A DNA stretch of 64,000 nucleotides, taken from Citrus sinensis. Taxonomy: Eukaryota; Streptophyta; Magnoliopsida; Sapindales; Rutaceae. Below are positions 12,037 through 22,704 of this stretch, in pieces; the stretch's first letter is position 1; the number at the start of each line of letters is the position of its first letter. Below the pieces are notes generated by a model. That model made no database searches, had not been told where the DNA came from, and worked only from the letters and a program-made list of their open reading frames with translations. Location: contig NC_068558.1 of the NCBI RefSeq assembly GCF_022201045.2, forward strand, positions 35,483,501 to 35,547,500, in the 5' to 3' direction. A program made the position numbers and the translations under genes.

Positions 12037-13071
12037 GTTAGTTGATTAATTTCTTCTTCATTGTAATGGCAATCATAGCCGGAACTTCATTTTCCTTTTT
12101 ATCTTCTGTTATCGGCTACATGCTCTCTCCCATATTTCTAGATTATTCTTTTAACTCCACATCTATACCAATCATGATTGGATTAGCTGGTAACAAGTTT
12201 GATAATTAACGAAATACAAATAAACTTCTTTGTTTTCCCAGGAGATCTTCTTTTGTTCTCTTTCTCTTTATTTACTTTATTAAAATATGTCATTGAAGTG
12301 TTAATTACTTTGTGTGATTTCTATTTGATTTTTGTGTGAGTGATGATGTATCTGCAGTTTGAGTGTCATTCTTTTGATTCCTTGGTATTGTTTCGGCAGG
12401 TTCCATTGATTGAAAATCTCCAAGCTTGCTCCGACACCAAGTTGAAAAAATGAAGAACTAAATATGTAAAACACGAAGCAGCAAAGTTTAAGGATCAATT
12501 TTTCCAGAACAATTTTTTGTATTGTATTTATCGTCCAAATATATACACAATATACGTTCTTCTTTTCCAAGAAATGCTCAGTGTATGATTTACAGCTGTA
12601 ATACAAATCTAATGGCTGCGCATATCAATCTAATGAACATGATTCATTGTCCTTCACAAAGCACAATAAACATTTTTTTTGTGCAATCCTTTTGAGTCAT
12701 CACCCATCAGAGTCTGCTGAGTCAGTAGCCATGCAATGCTTGCTGTAGAGGGAGGGCTGATACTGATGTTCAAAGACCAAGCTGAGGGTGCTTAATGAGG
12801 CATTTTATCAAACATCTAATTCATTATTCTAACATAATTGAACTGTTAACACTTTGTTATTATAGTAAATACACTTTGGCTAGAAAGATGTTGGATCAAA
12901 GTATTAAGCAGACCCAACTTTACTTTTTGGTTTTACCTGCAGGTATGATGTTAGATCTTCGGTCATCTCTATCGTTTTGAAGCTGTGCCTTAGTCCTTGA
13001 ATTTATATACTCAAAGCTTTAGAAGTGAGCTTGAGCCTTGATGGCAATAAGTTGAAACGACTCATATGATT
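12037..13071. other. Intergenic, no gene seen
   Basis: This AT-rich DNA follows the NLR. It probably holds the old 3' UTR. No coding homology or clear repeat was recognised. Confidence 0.45.
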
Positions 13072-14371
13072 GGGTAAATGCTTGTCCAGTTTTTGTATTT
13101 TGATTTATTATTCATTTAGTTCCTATATTTTAAAAAATACTTTAAAAATCTTCATTGTTAATTATGTGACATTCTTACTCTTGGTTTTTCTTAGCTTTTA
13201 TAATAATATTCTTACAAAAATATTCTTGACATTAATTAATTTATCTTTTAAAAAGTTAATTTTAATAAATTAATCAATAATTATTTATTAGCAGACTTAC
13301 TAACAAATAGTGGTATGAAATAACTAATATCTTTTGTACTTAGGAAAAAGGACACTTACAGCCCTAAAGTTTGAAAAATAATCACAAAGACCCTAAGTTT
13401 TTAAAAAGAGACATCAAGACCTCTTTTTGAAAATAATAACTTTTGAATATAGTAATCATAAAGTTCACTTTAAATTTTTTTAATTAATACAGATATAATA
13501 TAAATAATATAATCTATCTAGTAAACTAATAATATGAACAATTAAAATAATATTAAAATTATAAATTAACATATTTATTTTAATAATATTTTTGTATTTA
13601 TTATAAAAAAAAATATAAACTTGGGACTAAATAAATTTTACAATTAACAAAATATCTCTCTATTAATAATACTAGATTATTTCTCACATAATATTCAAAA
13701 TAACTTAATTTTAATTTATTTATTTTAATATTTTATATCTATTTATTATAAAAATTACTTTAATATAATAAAATATTTTTGATAGAGTGAAAAGTGTAAA
13801 AATATTTTGAAATGCATATATTATTACATTTATTTTAATGTTATATTTCGATTTATTATAAAATTTTAGGGTCTTTTTTTATTTATAAAGTTAAAGGGTA
13901 TTATAAGTAAAAAGAGATCTTATGTCTCTTATTGAAAACTTGAAGGTCTTTTTGATCATTTCCAAAACTTGGGGGATGTTAGGTGTCCTTTTTCCTTTTT
14001 ACCCGTGCAACAACCATGCTAATAACTAATGTCAGCCATCTTAAAGTAATGTTTGATATCTTGCAACAATTTTACTAATAGTTATTCTATAAAAAATTAA
14101 TTTAACAAATTGAGATTAAAAATAAAATAATTATATAATAATTTCAGTAAATTTTTATGTTATTTATAAGGATAATTTGATAAATTATCAACTTTTTTTC
14201 TTTTCAATAACATTCCCAGGAATATTGTTACAAAGATGTTATTGTAAAAAAAAAAAAAAAGTAAGGGGTAAGATGTAATGTATTTAACAATAGAGGTGCC
14301 TTGAAGTATATTTTTTTTTAAAAAATATGGGAATTCAATAAACGCTTAAAATATAAAGACTAAACAAGCTT
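13072..14371. mobile_element. Mutator-type MITE, interrupted by a second element
   Basis: The left end (GGGTAAATGCTTGTCC then a TTAGTTCCTATATTTT-like run) and the right end (about 14300-14371, AATATAAAGACTAAACAAGC) are imperfect inverted repeats of each other. They match the long terminal repeats of the better-preserved element at 60749-61439. The right terminus is eroded, so that boundary is approximate. The inner element at 13343-13994 splits it. Confidence 0.6.
13343..13994. mobile_element. Inverted-repeat element nested in a MITE
   Basis: This 652-bp element has inverted ends of about 80-90 bp that start GGAAAAAGGACAC and finish GTGTCCTTTTTCC. The mirrored arms read AAAGTTTG...CACAAAGACC on the left and GGTCTTTTTGATCATTTCC on the right. 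The AT-rich middle has no ORF. I could not find a convincing target duplication, so the superfamily is unassigned. Confidence 0.65.
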
Positions 14372-14813
14372 ATGATATACTGTTAATTGGTTGTTGAGGT
14401 GATTTTCTCGTCTGTTTCAATTTACTATTGCACTCTTCAAAAAATTGTTAATGCTCTAGAATTAACGTTGGATTGTGATTGAATCCGATCGAAAAGTAAT
14501 TACAAGAAGTTGGTTTACAAACTGCAACTTCCTCTGATGGTAAAACTCCAGAAACTTTTTATGATTCAAAACAAGTTTCTATTTTGAGCTTTAGTAGTAA
14601 TTCCTAGAGATATTTTCAAAGTGCGTATGACGAGCTTGATGATGTGGTAGATTGCATCTATCATGATTGAGCTGAGTTTTATCCAATCATCATATATCAT
14701 TATTGAGAAATTTTCTTTATTCAGCCTGGGACATGAGTTGAGTAGATATTATTTTGACAGAAAAATATAGTGGTAGATTGACCAAACGAAGAAAAAGAAA
14801 AATAAAAAAGAAA
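14372..14813. other. Intergenic, upstream of the F-box gene
   Basis: Bases 14503-14700 faintly resemble NLR coiled-coil coding DNA (a YDELDDVVDCI-like run near 14627-14655). It is too weak to call a gene. Confidence 0.3.
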
Positions 14814-16027
14814 ATGAAAAGTCCAAAACTTTTGAAGGCAGATGAGACGATGGCGAAAAGCGAAGGATCTATGTCTGAAGACACTGTTATAGAAATTCTA
14901 TCAAAATTGCCCGTGAAATCATTACTACGGTTCAAGTGCGTTTGTAAATTTTGGCATGAATTATTCGGAAGCCCTGGTTTCATTTCCAAACACCAAGAAA
15001 ATGAACACAGTACCCGTCTCGTCGTACGCTATTTGGCTGATGACGAGGATGATCCACATGAGGAGCGTCTTTGTATTTGTTTATTCCACGATGAAACATT
15101 GGCAGATGTATCTTTGCGAGAAGATATTCTTCCAGTAATGCCCCGAGAAGCATGTCCAATGGGCCCTTTCGAATGGGGTTTGTTTTGTTGCATTTCAGAC
15201 ATTAAGCAAGAAATAGGTTTATGGAAGTTTGCCACCAGGGATTACAAAATTCTCCCGAAGATCAAACCAGACTCATTCTGGACAATTTATGGTGTTGGAC
15301 TGGGAATGGATCAGAAAAGTAACTGCAGCAAGTTAGTATGCGCGATGGCTATTGCCCAATACGATCATAATGACGTCCTAAAGTCGTCAGATTCAAATCA
15401 AGTTGCAATTTACAGCATTGATACTAATTCCTGGAGAAATTTTCAAAGCTTGGAATTGAGCAAGTATAAATTCGAAGTTGGTGACACGTCAAAAGGCAGA
15501 TACCAAAATGGAGATTGTTACTGGCCGGTAAAGCCTCGATTTGAAATTAAACATCCCGACTATAAGGTGATCCTCTCATTTGACCTGAGTAATGAAGTTT
15601 TCCAAGAGATACAGCCGCCTGATTGCCGTCATGAAAGCCCAATTCACTGGCCGTATAAAGCTTTGGGGGGTACATAATGATTCTCTTTCATATTTGCTAT
15701 TTGATGAAGAGAAGGAACTGTTTTGACATCTGGATAATGAATAAGGAGAGTCACAATTATAATTGGACCAGACAATTCATCGTTACTGCGCCTTTTATTG
15801 CAAACGACGAAGAATTTGAAGTGTATAAAGTTCTTGGATTTTGGAAGAACGGTGCCTTCCTATTTGCAATAACTGACGAGGGACGCATATTTTTGTATGA
15901 TCCTACTGCGGAACCAAAATTCAAGGACCTTCAACTTGATGATGATATAACGACTGCTTCGATTTACCTATACAAGGAAAGCTTATTGAACGTTAAAGGC
16001 AAAGGATTGTTTGCTTTATTATGTTAA
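14814..16027 (+). pseudogene. F-box protein with F-box-associated domain, frameshifted
   Basis: F-box proteins select substrates for SCF ubiquitin ligases. The first in-frame ATG is 14814 (MKSPKLLKADET...) and a second is 14850 (MAKSEGSMSEDTV). The F-box follows: EDTVIEILSKLPVKSLLRFKCV with CKFWHELFGSPGFISKH, then a FBA-type region with IYSIDTNSWRNF and ILSFDLSNEVFQEIQ. The frame ends at 15677 after YKALGG. The next family-like residues (NDSLSYLLFDEEKELF) are in another frame from 15676, and DIWIMNKESHNYNWTRQF follows in a third from about 15724. Two small indels (near 15670 and 15722) therefore break it. The rest is intact to 16027, so it may be a recent pseudogene or contain sequence errors. 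Confidence 0.82.
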
Positions 16028-16486
16028 TTTCTTTGGCAAGCTTGCCTCCGTATGTACAAATTATCCAACGAGGGTCGGGCACTTTAATAAAATGCGAGAA
16101 ACCTGTTACATAGTCCAGCTTTTGGGAACTCTCACTTAAAAATCACTCAATCTGTATATCTATGTGTGTATGATAAAAGGAATTTCTTACCATCTTAAAG
16201 TAAAGAAAATTTAAAACATTAAAAATACAGATTTTAATATATTATAAGCTAAAATATATTAAATTTAGAGTGTTTTTATTTTTTATCTTTTAACTCTTCC
16301 CTTATTATAAAATCAACTTTCTTAATTTCTATGAAATTTAACGACCAATTAAGCTTTAGATTTCCCTTTAATCACCGAACTGATTCACATTTATTGTTTA
16401 GTTTCTTTTCAACTTTTTACATTGAAGCTTTTTAATTTAGAGGATCATACAAAAGTAACTGTTTTATTTTAGACTTTTTAAAAAAT
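16028..16486. other. Intergenic, F-box 3' flank
   Basis: AT-rich flank of the F-box gene. No gene or clear element is seen. Confidence 0.4.
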
Positions 16487-17088
16487 GAATAAAACTCATT
16501 TAATCCCTATATTTTGAGATTAATGTCTATATAATCAATGTATTTTTTAAAATACTCAAAACATCTTTACTGTTAAATTATTGATATATGTGGAGTTACT
16601 TTTTATTCTTTTTTATTTTACAATATTATCCTCTTACATTGTTTCTGTTTTCTTCTTTTTGGGACATTAATAAAGAGAAAAAAATAAATTACTAATTTAA
16701 TCCCAAAAAATAAAATAAAAATAAAAAGAATATATATTAATTTTTGTGGAACACTATGTTGAGAAGTTTAATATATCAGTTTTTTTATTAATGTCTAAAA
16801 AATTGGTAATTTAATTTTTTTTACAATATTAATTTTTTTGTACGTACATGAGCCTCGACAAAAATTATTCTTTTTGTGGTAAATTGATAATTTAATTGTT
16901 TATTTTTATTAATGTGTAAGGAATATTATTGTAAGATAGTAATATTACAAAAGCAAGCAAAAAATAACAAAAAGTACTGGCAGAAGTGTCAATAGTTTAA
17001 CTGCATGAATGCTTTGAAGTATTTTTAAAAATATAAGAATTAAATAGACCATAACCTTAAAATATATAGACTAATCAAGCTTTCACCC
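16487..17088. mobile_element. Mutator-type MITE (same family as 60749-61439)
   Basis: This 602-bp element has long imperfect terminal inverted repeats. The left end reads AAAACTCATTTAATCCC and the right end reads back as the same motif, with shared AAAATACT...AAACATC blocks about 70 bp in. Candidate 9-bp flanks (TTAAAAAAT and TTTAGAAAT) agree at 7 of 9 positions. No ORF. Confidence 0.65.
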
Positions 17089-17193
17089 TTTAGAAATATT
17101 TTAAAACCATTTTTTTTTTAAATGGAACAAATATTAGGATTAATAAACTGTAATCAGATTTTCAGATTTCCAGTTTTTAATGTACATAAACTA

Positions 17194-17233
17194 ATACGAC
17201 ATCGTTTATTACCAGCGATAAACGATGTCGTAT
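17194..17233. promoter_or_regulatory. Perfect 16-bp inverted repeat in SELENOF-like promoter
   Basis: The arms ATACGACATCGTTTAT (17194-17209) and ATAAACGATGTCGTAT (17218-17233) are exact reverse complements around an 8-bp loop. The repeat ends 102 bp before the ATG at 17336. It could be a dimeric transcription factor site or a DNA/RNA hairpin. The ACGACATCGTTT core resembles palindromic motifs found in plant promoters; that link is inference. Confidence 0.55.
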
Positions 17234-17335
17234 CCTTGATTTAAGAACTTGACTCCATGTCTGCTCTGATCTTAACCGACACAGCAAGAACGAGAGAAAT
17301 TCGATTTTAGAGTTTGGAGAAAGAGAAAAAGAGAG

Positions 17336-20300
17336 ATGGGTTTGTCGAATATTTATGAAGCGGTGTTGTTTATAGTGATAATATCAGCAGTTGCAGTGAC
17401 ATCAAAAGAGCAACTGAGCACAAGAGAATGTGAGGATCTGGGATTCACAGGGCTTGCTCTTTGCTCTGATTGCAACACTTTCGCTGAGTATGTCAAAGAC
17501 CAAGGTCACCCTTTTCCATTTCTCTTCTCAAATTTCCATTTTTTCCCTTTGTTATTTTATTTTATTTTTTCTTTTGTAATTGCTTTTACTGTAAATTTTA
17601 CATTTTTTTTTTGCTGGTTTCTAGTAATTTTCTGGGGTTTCAGTTATTTGGATTGTTGTGATGTATTTGGTTTGGAATTTGAGTTTAGGGTTTTTGTTAT
17701 TGGTTTAGTGGTAGAACCCAGGTGGGGTTTTCAAAGTGGATTGGAGGATTATGTGTTTCTGGGCAAAGTAACCGATTTTTTTTTTTGTAATTTTTTCTGT
17801 GTTATTCTTACATAATTGGGTTCTAATGCTGGACTCACAAGTTGGTTATCTTGGGTTTAGGCTGAAAATGTGGAAGAAGCGCGAAATTGGAGTTGCCAAT
17901 GTCATCAATTAACTGTAAATAATTATACAAAGTTCTTCAAGCTGTACATGCTTGATGAGATAGAAACTTTATTTGGCAATTTTTTCTCTGCAAGAGACTA
18001 AAGTTGCAGGTCCAAGAATTTTTGTTTTCTGAGTTTGAAAGTGCAGGGCATAATTAAACAAAGAGAGTTTTCTGATATATACTGAACTTGAGTATGATAA
18101 CCTGGTTCATAAAAATCACCATTGTACGGTTTAATCATCTGAAATGACAATTAAGTAAAAGGATGTAAAGATATTTTTTCACCTTTCCGTTCCATGTGGA
18201 TGATAGTGTGTTCTACTGGATATAATTTTAGCGCTTGGCTTTTCCTTCAGTTTCCGTTGCTTGATTGTTGATATCTTTGCTAGTCTGTAAACACTGAATC
18301 TTTAGTTGCTGACCTTATGATATTATCCAGCTGGAAGCTAGATAAACATTAGGCTTAAAAATTTTGCCTTCCCTAAAATTTACTGAGTGGAGTTGTTTAT
18401 ATTGTTGTTTGCTTTGTGCTCTTTATTTTTTTCTTTTCCTCTCTAAAAGTTTTTTTTTTTTCTTATTATTAAAGTGATTGAAGGCTGAATGCAGTAATAA
18501 TGTTGTTTTAATTATAAAAAAAATTGGCCACAGTAGGTAAAAATGTAGAATCGCAGAGGGCAGCCTTGGCAAACCTATGGTAAAATTGCAGTGAAAATGT
18601 ACAATTGCGGAGGATAGCATTGGCAACCCTATGGTAAAAATGCAGTGACTGTAATTTGAGTTTGGTCAAATAATTGGAATTTGGAGCACAGTTTGTCTTC
18701 CTGTGTGTTTGATATATTTATTGAACTCAATTTCTGCCCAAAATTTATGAGACTGGCTCGTTCACATTGTTCTAAATACGCTAAAGTTCAACGTTTGGTT
18801 GCAGAGTTGGTAGCTGACTGCTTGAAATGTTGCACAGAGGATTCTGATGATTCCATGAGCAAGGTACAGATCTTTCGGAAGGAATGATAAGCATGATTTC
18901 CTGATTAGAAATTCGATGAAATATTTATGAATCTGCTGTTGACATGTTTTAGGTCTTTTAATTTCTTTCTGTTATTTCAATGATCCTTCCATTTTCTTGA
19001 AAGCACCCTTTTAAGATAGACATATGGTAAATTCAAACAGATTTCTGCATTTGACAAAGGGGAATTCTCTAGACATCCTCCTTGTTTGCTTGTTTGCTTG
19101 TTTGCTCTCCTTTATCTTTAGTAAATAAGTCTTTAGTTTTCTACTTGTATTTCTTTTGATGAGTACAGGCATGGAACTCTGCAGCTCTGAATGCCGGAAG
19201 CAAATATGTAGGTTTCTAAGGAAGAAGAAATGGTTAACTTCCTTTGATAATGACATTTTTGTACATCAATTTCCTTATTTGAGAAATTTTGTGCTGCTTA
19301 TACCTTTTCCTTGCTGACTTGCTGATAAGAAGGCACATATTCATTGCTTCTATCTAAAAGTTTTTATCTTTGCCACCATGAGAAATATGTATGAGAAAGG
19401 AGATCTTTTTTGCATGTTTGTTAAATATTTAACAAGAACAGTAATCTATATCTATAATACGTGGGGGGGAAAAAGTCTGAGAATTCCCATGGTACAATGT
19501 GGCTTCATGCTTTTATGATAGAAAGTATTCAAATGAGGATTTTGGTCTTTTACTAGATCGCCTGAGGTAGCCATGGCCTTCAATCCCTCTTCTAAATGTT
19601 TTGAGGATAAGATCCTTGACTCCCCAACCACACCAGTTCTCATGAGGTGCACCTCTCCTCTTTGCATGGTTATAAATCATTTTTAGTCTTGTGTGTGTGC
19701 GCACGTGTCTGTTTTTCTTTCTTCGGGAATAAATCGTCGTCTTGGAAAGTCAAACAACTTGTCCTGTATCTGCTGATTTGCACAAAAGGAAGTCTATTTT
19801 TTAAATATTTACTTCAAGCATTGCGTTCTTTGTTTGTTTCTGGTGTACCGTTTTGTCTCTTCAGCGACAATAGAATGACGTATAATGATCTGATGAAATT
19901 GCAGATTACATATTCAGGTGCAATACTGGAGGCGTGCATGAGGAAATTAGTTTTCTATCCTGAAATTGTTGGTTTCATTGAAGAAGAGAAGGATAAGTTT
20001 CCTACAGTTAGAGTTCAATATGTTTTCAATTCTCCGCCTAAGTTGATAATGCTGGATGAGGAGGGGCAACACAAGGAAACCATAAGGTGAGCTGCTTTTT
20101 TTAATATTAACTACTGATATTACTCTTTTTTTAAAAAATTGCCAGCAGGATAATTAGGAAATTGAGCCTAGAGTTATGCTAGATGTCACTCATGATAATT
20201 AATGGAGACTGCTGGAAATTTTAGGCTTCCGTTTTATTTGTGGTTGCTGCCTTTTACCTCATATTTCCCCACTATTACCTTTTCCTTGGTGCAGAAGCAT

Positions 20301-20756
20301 TTAAAAGACTATATTTTTCTTCCGAGGTTCTGTAAATAAATTTCGCCTAGACCAAACAGCACTAAATGAGTATGATGTCCTCCTGTTATGTGCTTTAGAT
20401 CTCACATTGATCCCACATGGATGCCTGAATTTCATAAACCTTGTAATATGTGAGGTTGTGACCTGAGGATCTAATAACTCAATGGTGGCACTGTAAAATT
20501 CGTAGGCCCTCTTTTCTGTTGTCAATTGAATTAATGCTTCGAGATTAGGTTTTCCTGAGCACTTAATAGCTCGCATATGCATACCGTATTTATTTTCTTT
20601 TTCTCATTCCCTTTCCCATAGAGTAATGAAGTCCTATAATAAATTATGATTTATTTTCTATGATTCCTTTGCAGAATTGACAATTGGAAACGGGAACATA
20701 TGCTGCAGTTCTTACAAGAGAAGGTTAAGCCTACTTCAGCTTCAGCAAAGATTTAG
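17336..20756 (+). CDS. 15-kDa selenoprotein (SELENOF/Sep15)-like protein, four exons
   Basis: Sep15 proteins act in the ER lumen with UDP-glucose:glycoprotein glucosyltransferase in glycoprotein folding control. Exons with GT-AG borders and matching phases are 17336-17504, 18805-18863, 19905-20086 and 20675-20756, giving 163 aa. The product has an N-terminal signal-like hydrophobic stretch (EAVLFIVIISAVAV), a Cys-rich domain (CEDLGF...LCSDC...DCLKCC) and a thioredoxin-like part (YSGAILEACMRKLVFYPEI ... NWKREHMLQFL). Human Sep15 has Cys-Gly-Sec where this protein has Cys-Met-Arg, so the selenocysteine redox centre is absent, as expected in a plant without selenoproteins. Exon 1 and intron 1 mark one end of the tandem duplication described below. 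Confidence 0.92.
18538..18647. repeat. Tandem repeat of about 55 bp in intron 1
   Basis: There are two imperfect copies of about 55 bp, each containing a GGCAAACCTATGGTAAAAT-like core and ending in TGCAGTG. Confidence 0.6.
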
Positions 20757-21197
20757 AGTGATGTATAACTTTTTATTGGAAAATTGAATTTACATGCAAT
20801 GTAGTATACTATGAGAGTGGGCATAAATTATTACCCTTCTTTTTTAATCTTAGATTGAATATTAAATCCAAATGTGATGAATTACTTACTATCCAGTGCA
20901 CATTTGAAGTGTATCTTGGACATATTCTGGAGAAGTTGTTTGCTTCGAGATAAATTCTGCTACTCTGATACTATTTTACTTCAATGACAAGTTTTCATAA
21001 TTTTTTGGATATGCATGGTGGAAAAGAATACAAGATTATATCATCTAAGCATTTTGTTCATCTTGTTATCAAGTTTTGATTGATAATTATTGAATAATAG
21101 TTCACACAGGGTACAAGATCTTTGACACTTTTCAGATTGAGCTACACTCAGACACTCGATATAAAATCTGACAATATACAGATTAAAATCGTGCAAT
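20757..21197. other. Intergenic, SELENOF-like 3' flank
   Basis: This is the 3' UTR and downstream DNA of the SELENOF-like gene, running convergently to the DUF247 remnant. It is clearly similar to 26669-27101 and so part of the duplicated block. Confidence 0.6.
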
Positions 21198-21650
21198 CTA
21201 CATTCCGATGATAGAACAAACTGTTTGGATCAAAGTGAGTAGAAGGAGAATAACGGCTGCAATAACTGAGATAGATGCCCACGAATATTGAAGTAAATCT
21301 TGTCTCAACATTGCCTTCCACCTATGCCAATGGTATCTGCAATAGGCCTTCAGATCTTCAACAAGACCAGTATACTGGAAACTTTTAGCCGACAATGAAG
21401 CTTCCTGGACAAGGTTGTGAAAAAGAGTCGACACAGCTTCACTGTTCCATCGCCAGTTTTCGATAACCTGGTTTTGACTAAGTCAACATCACGTGCTGTG
21501 TTGACGAGGTAATTCGTGATGATAACGCAGTCGTTTATATACCAGGTACCACAACTTCTCGGGCAACCGATGCAAACTCCTGAACTTGCCTCTCAAAGAA
21601 TCTGCTAATCTCTCGATGTCAACAGATTGATGATGCTCGGCATTGTCCAT
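21198..21650 (-). pseudogene. DUF247 (UPF0481) pseudogene with internal deletion
   Basis: The start at 21650 encodes MDNAEHHQSVDIERLADSL, matching the intact copy at 27102-28403. After about 33 codons (…SLHRLPEKL) the sequence jumps to the region that lies near residue 325 in the intact copy (WYINDCVIITNYLVNTARDV), out of frame. The C-terminus is preserved, including the hydrophobic tail ASISVIAAVILLLLTLIQ. About 900 bp are missing. Short TTG matches at both edges suggest a microhomology deletion. Confidence 0.88.
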
Positions 21651-22704
21651 CTTCTGTCCCACTTGCTGCGGTTGGTTCAGACAATAAACAAGACGCTTAA
21701 ACTATCTCTAGCTAACACAACATAATAAAAATAATAATGTTTCCAAAATGATTAAAGATATAAAAATAGAAACTGACTTTGCCCTTTGTCATGTGCATAC
21801 ACGGCTAATAAACAAGATATATAAGTCATCGCTACCTTATAATTACTCTAACGTAAAAAAATAAATTGTAATTACATATATAAAATAATAAATAATAAAA
21901 AATATATTATAATTTTAATCGTATAATTACAAAAAAAATAATACGCCGTATAACAATTTCAACGTAACCGAACCCAAACAAACCCACGTATACATTATAT
22001 TGAGAGACCTACATAAGCAAGCAAGTCACTTTAAAATTACAGTAAATGACATAATGCGCATGCCAAGCACAGAAGGAAGCACGTGAAATTATAATAAAAA
22101 AATGGCGTAGTTTCAAATTATTTGTATTCCCTCTGGCCTTCGGTTCACCTTACTCGAAATTAGATCAAATCGGGAGCTATTCCCATCGCTCATTTCATAC
22201 ACCGGGGAACACGGCCACTCCGACGCCGGTCTGCCTAACCACACCGCTCCTACGAACTCTGTCGGCGGAAAAGAGACACTCATTTCGCCTTGGAGAAGAT
22301 TCTATTGGTAGTAAGACTCGATAATTTCTCGTTGCACTTATTATTACTGATATCACTATTGTTTTGATAAATACAGCAATTAGGCATGGAAATTGAAAAT
22401 GGTTTTTTTTTTTTATTATACATTAAGCTTTCATAATTTCTGTTAACTGTTTTGTGAAGTATTATATTTGATGTATTTTGGTGTGGTTTTTCACTTTTAA
22501 ATAAGCTTATAAACATGTGTTATTATTTTTTATGCATGTTGTAGTATTCGTGATTGGTCTGATTGCTTGTGGGAACCAATTGTGGCTGCAATGTGCTAGA
22601 TAAGCATGATTCTGAATCTACTTTGATCAAATAGGTAGGATTTGATCGTCTGTGTGGGCGCCTAACTAATCAGGGAAGAAAACGACCGATTGACAGAAAA
22701 AAAG
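21651..22704. other. Intergenic, upstream of fusion gene A
   Basis: AT-rich flank, with a more GC-rich stretch at about 22180-22280 that has no recognisable coding content. It contains the promoter region of fusion A; no clear TATA box or element was picked. Confidence 0.4.

Noticed and set aside
14503..14700. Possible NLR coiled-coil fragment
   Set aside because: Only a few residues look right (DELDDVVD) and there is no continuous frame or second motif.
17505..17815. Continuation of the first SELENOF-like ORF past 17504
   Set aside because: This is intron 1 read in frame (T-rich, low complexity). The GT at 17505 and matching phase with exon 2 fit the family protein.
19011..19256. Minus-strand ORFs at 19011-19667 and 20301-20582
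   Set aside because: They are shadows in SELENOF-like introns; the duplicate copy at 24.7-26.7 kb does not keep them open.
19647..19904. Upstream extension of the ORF containing SELENOF-like exon 3
   Set aside because: It is intron sequence. The TTGCAG acceptor at 19899-19904 and family alignment place the exon start at 19905.
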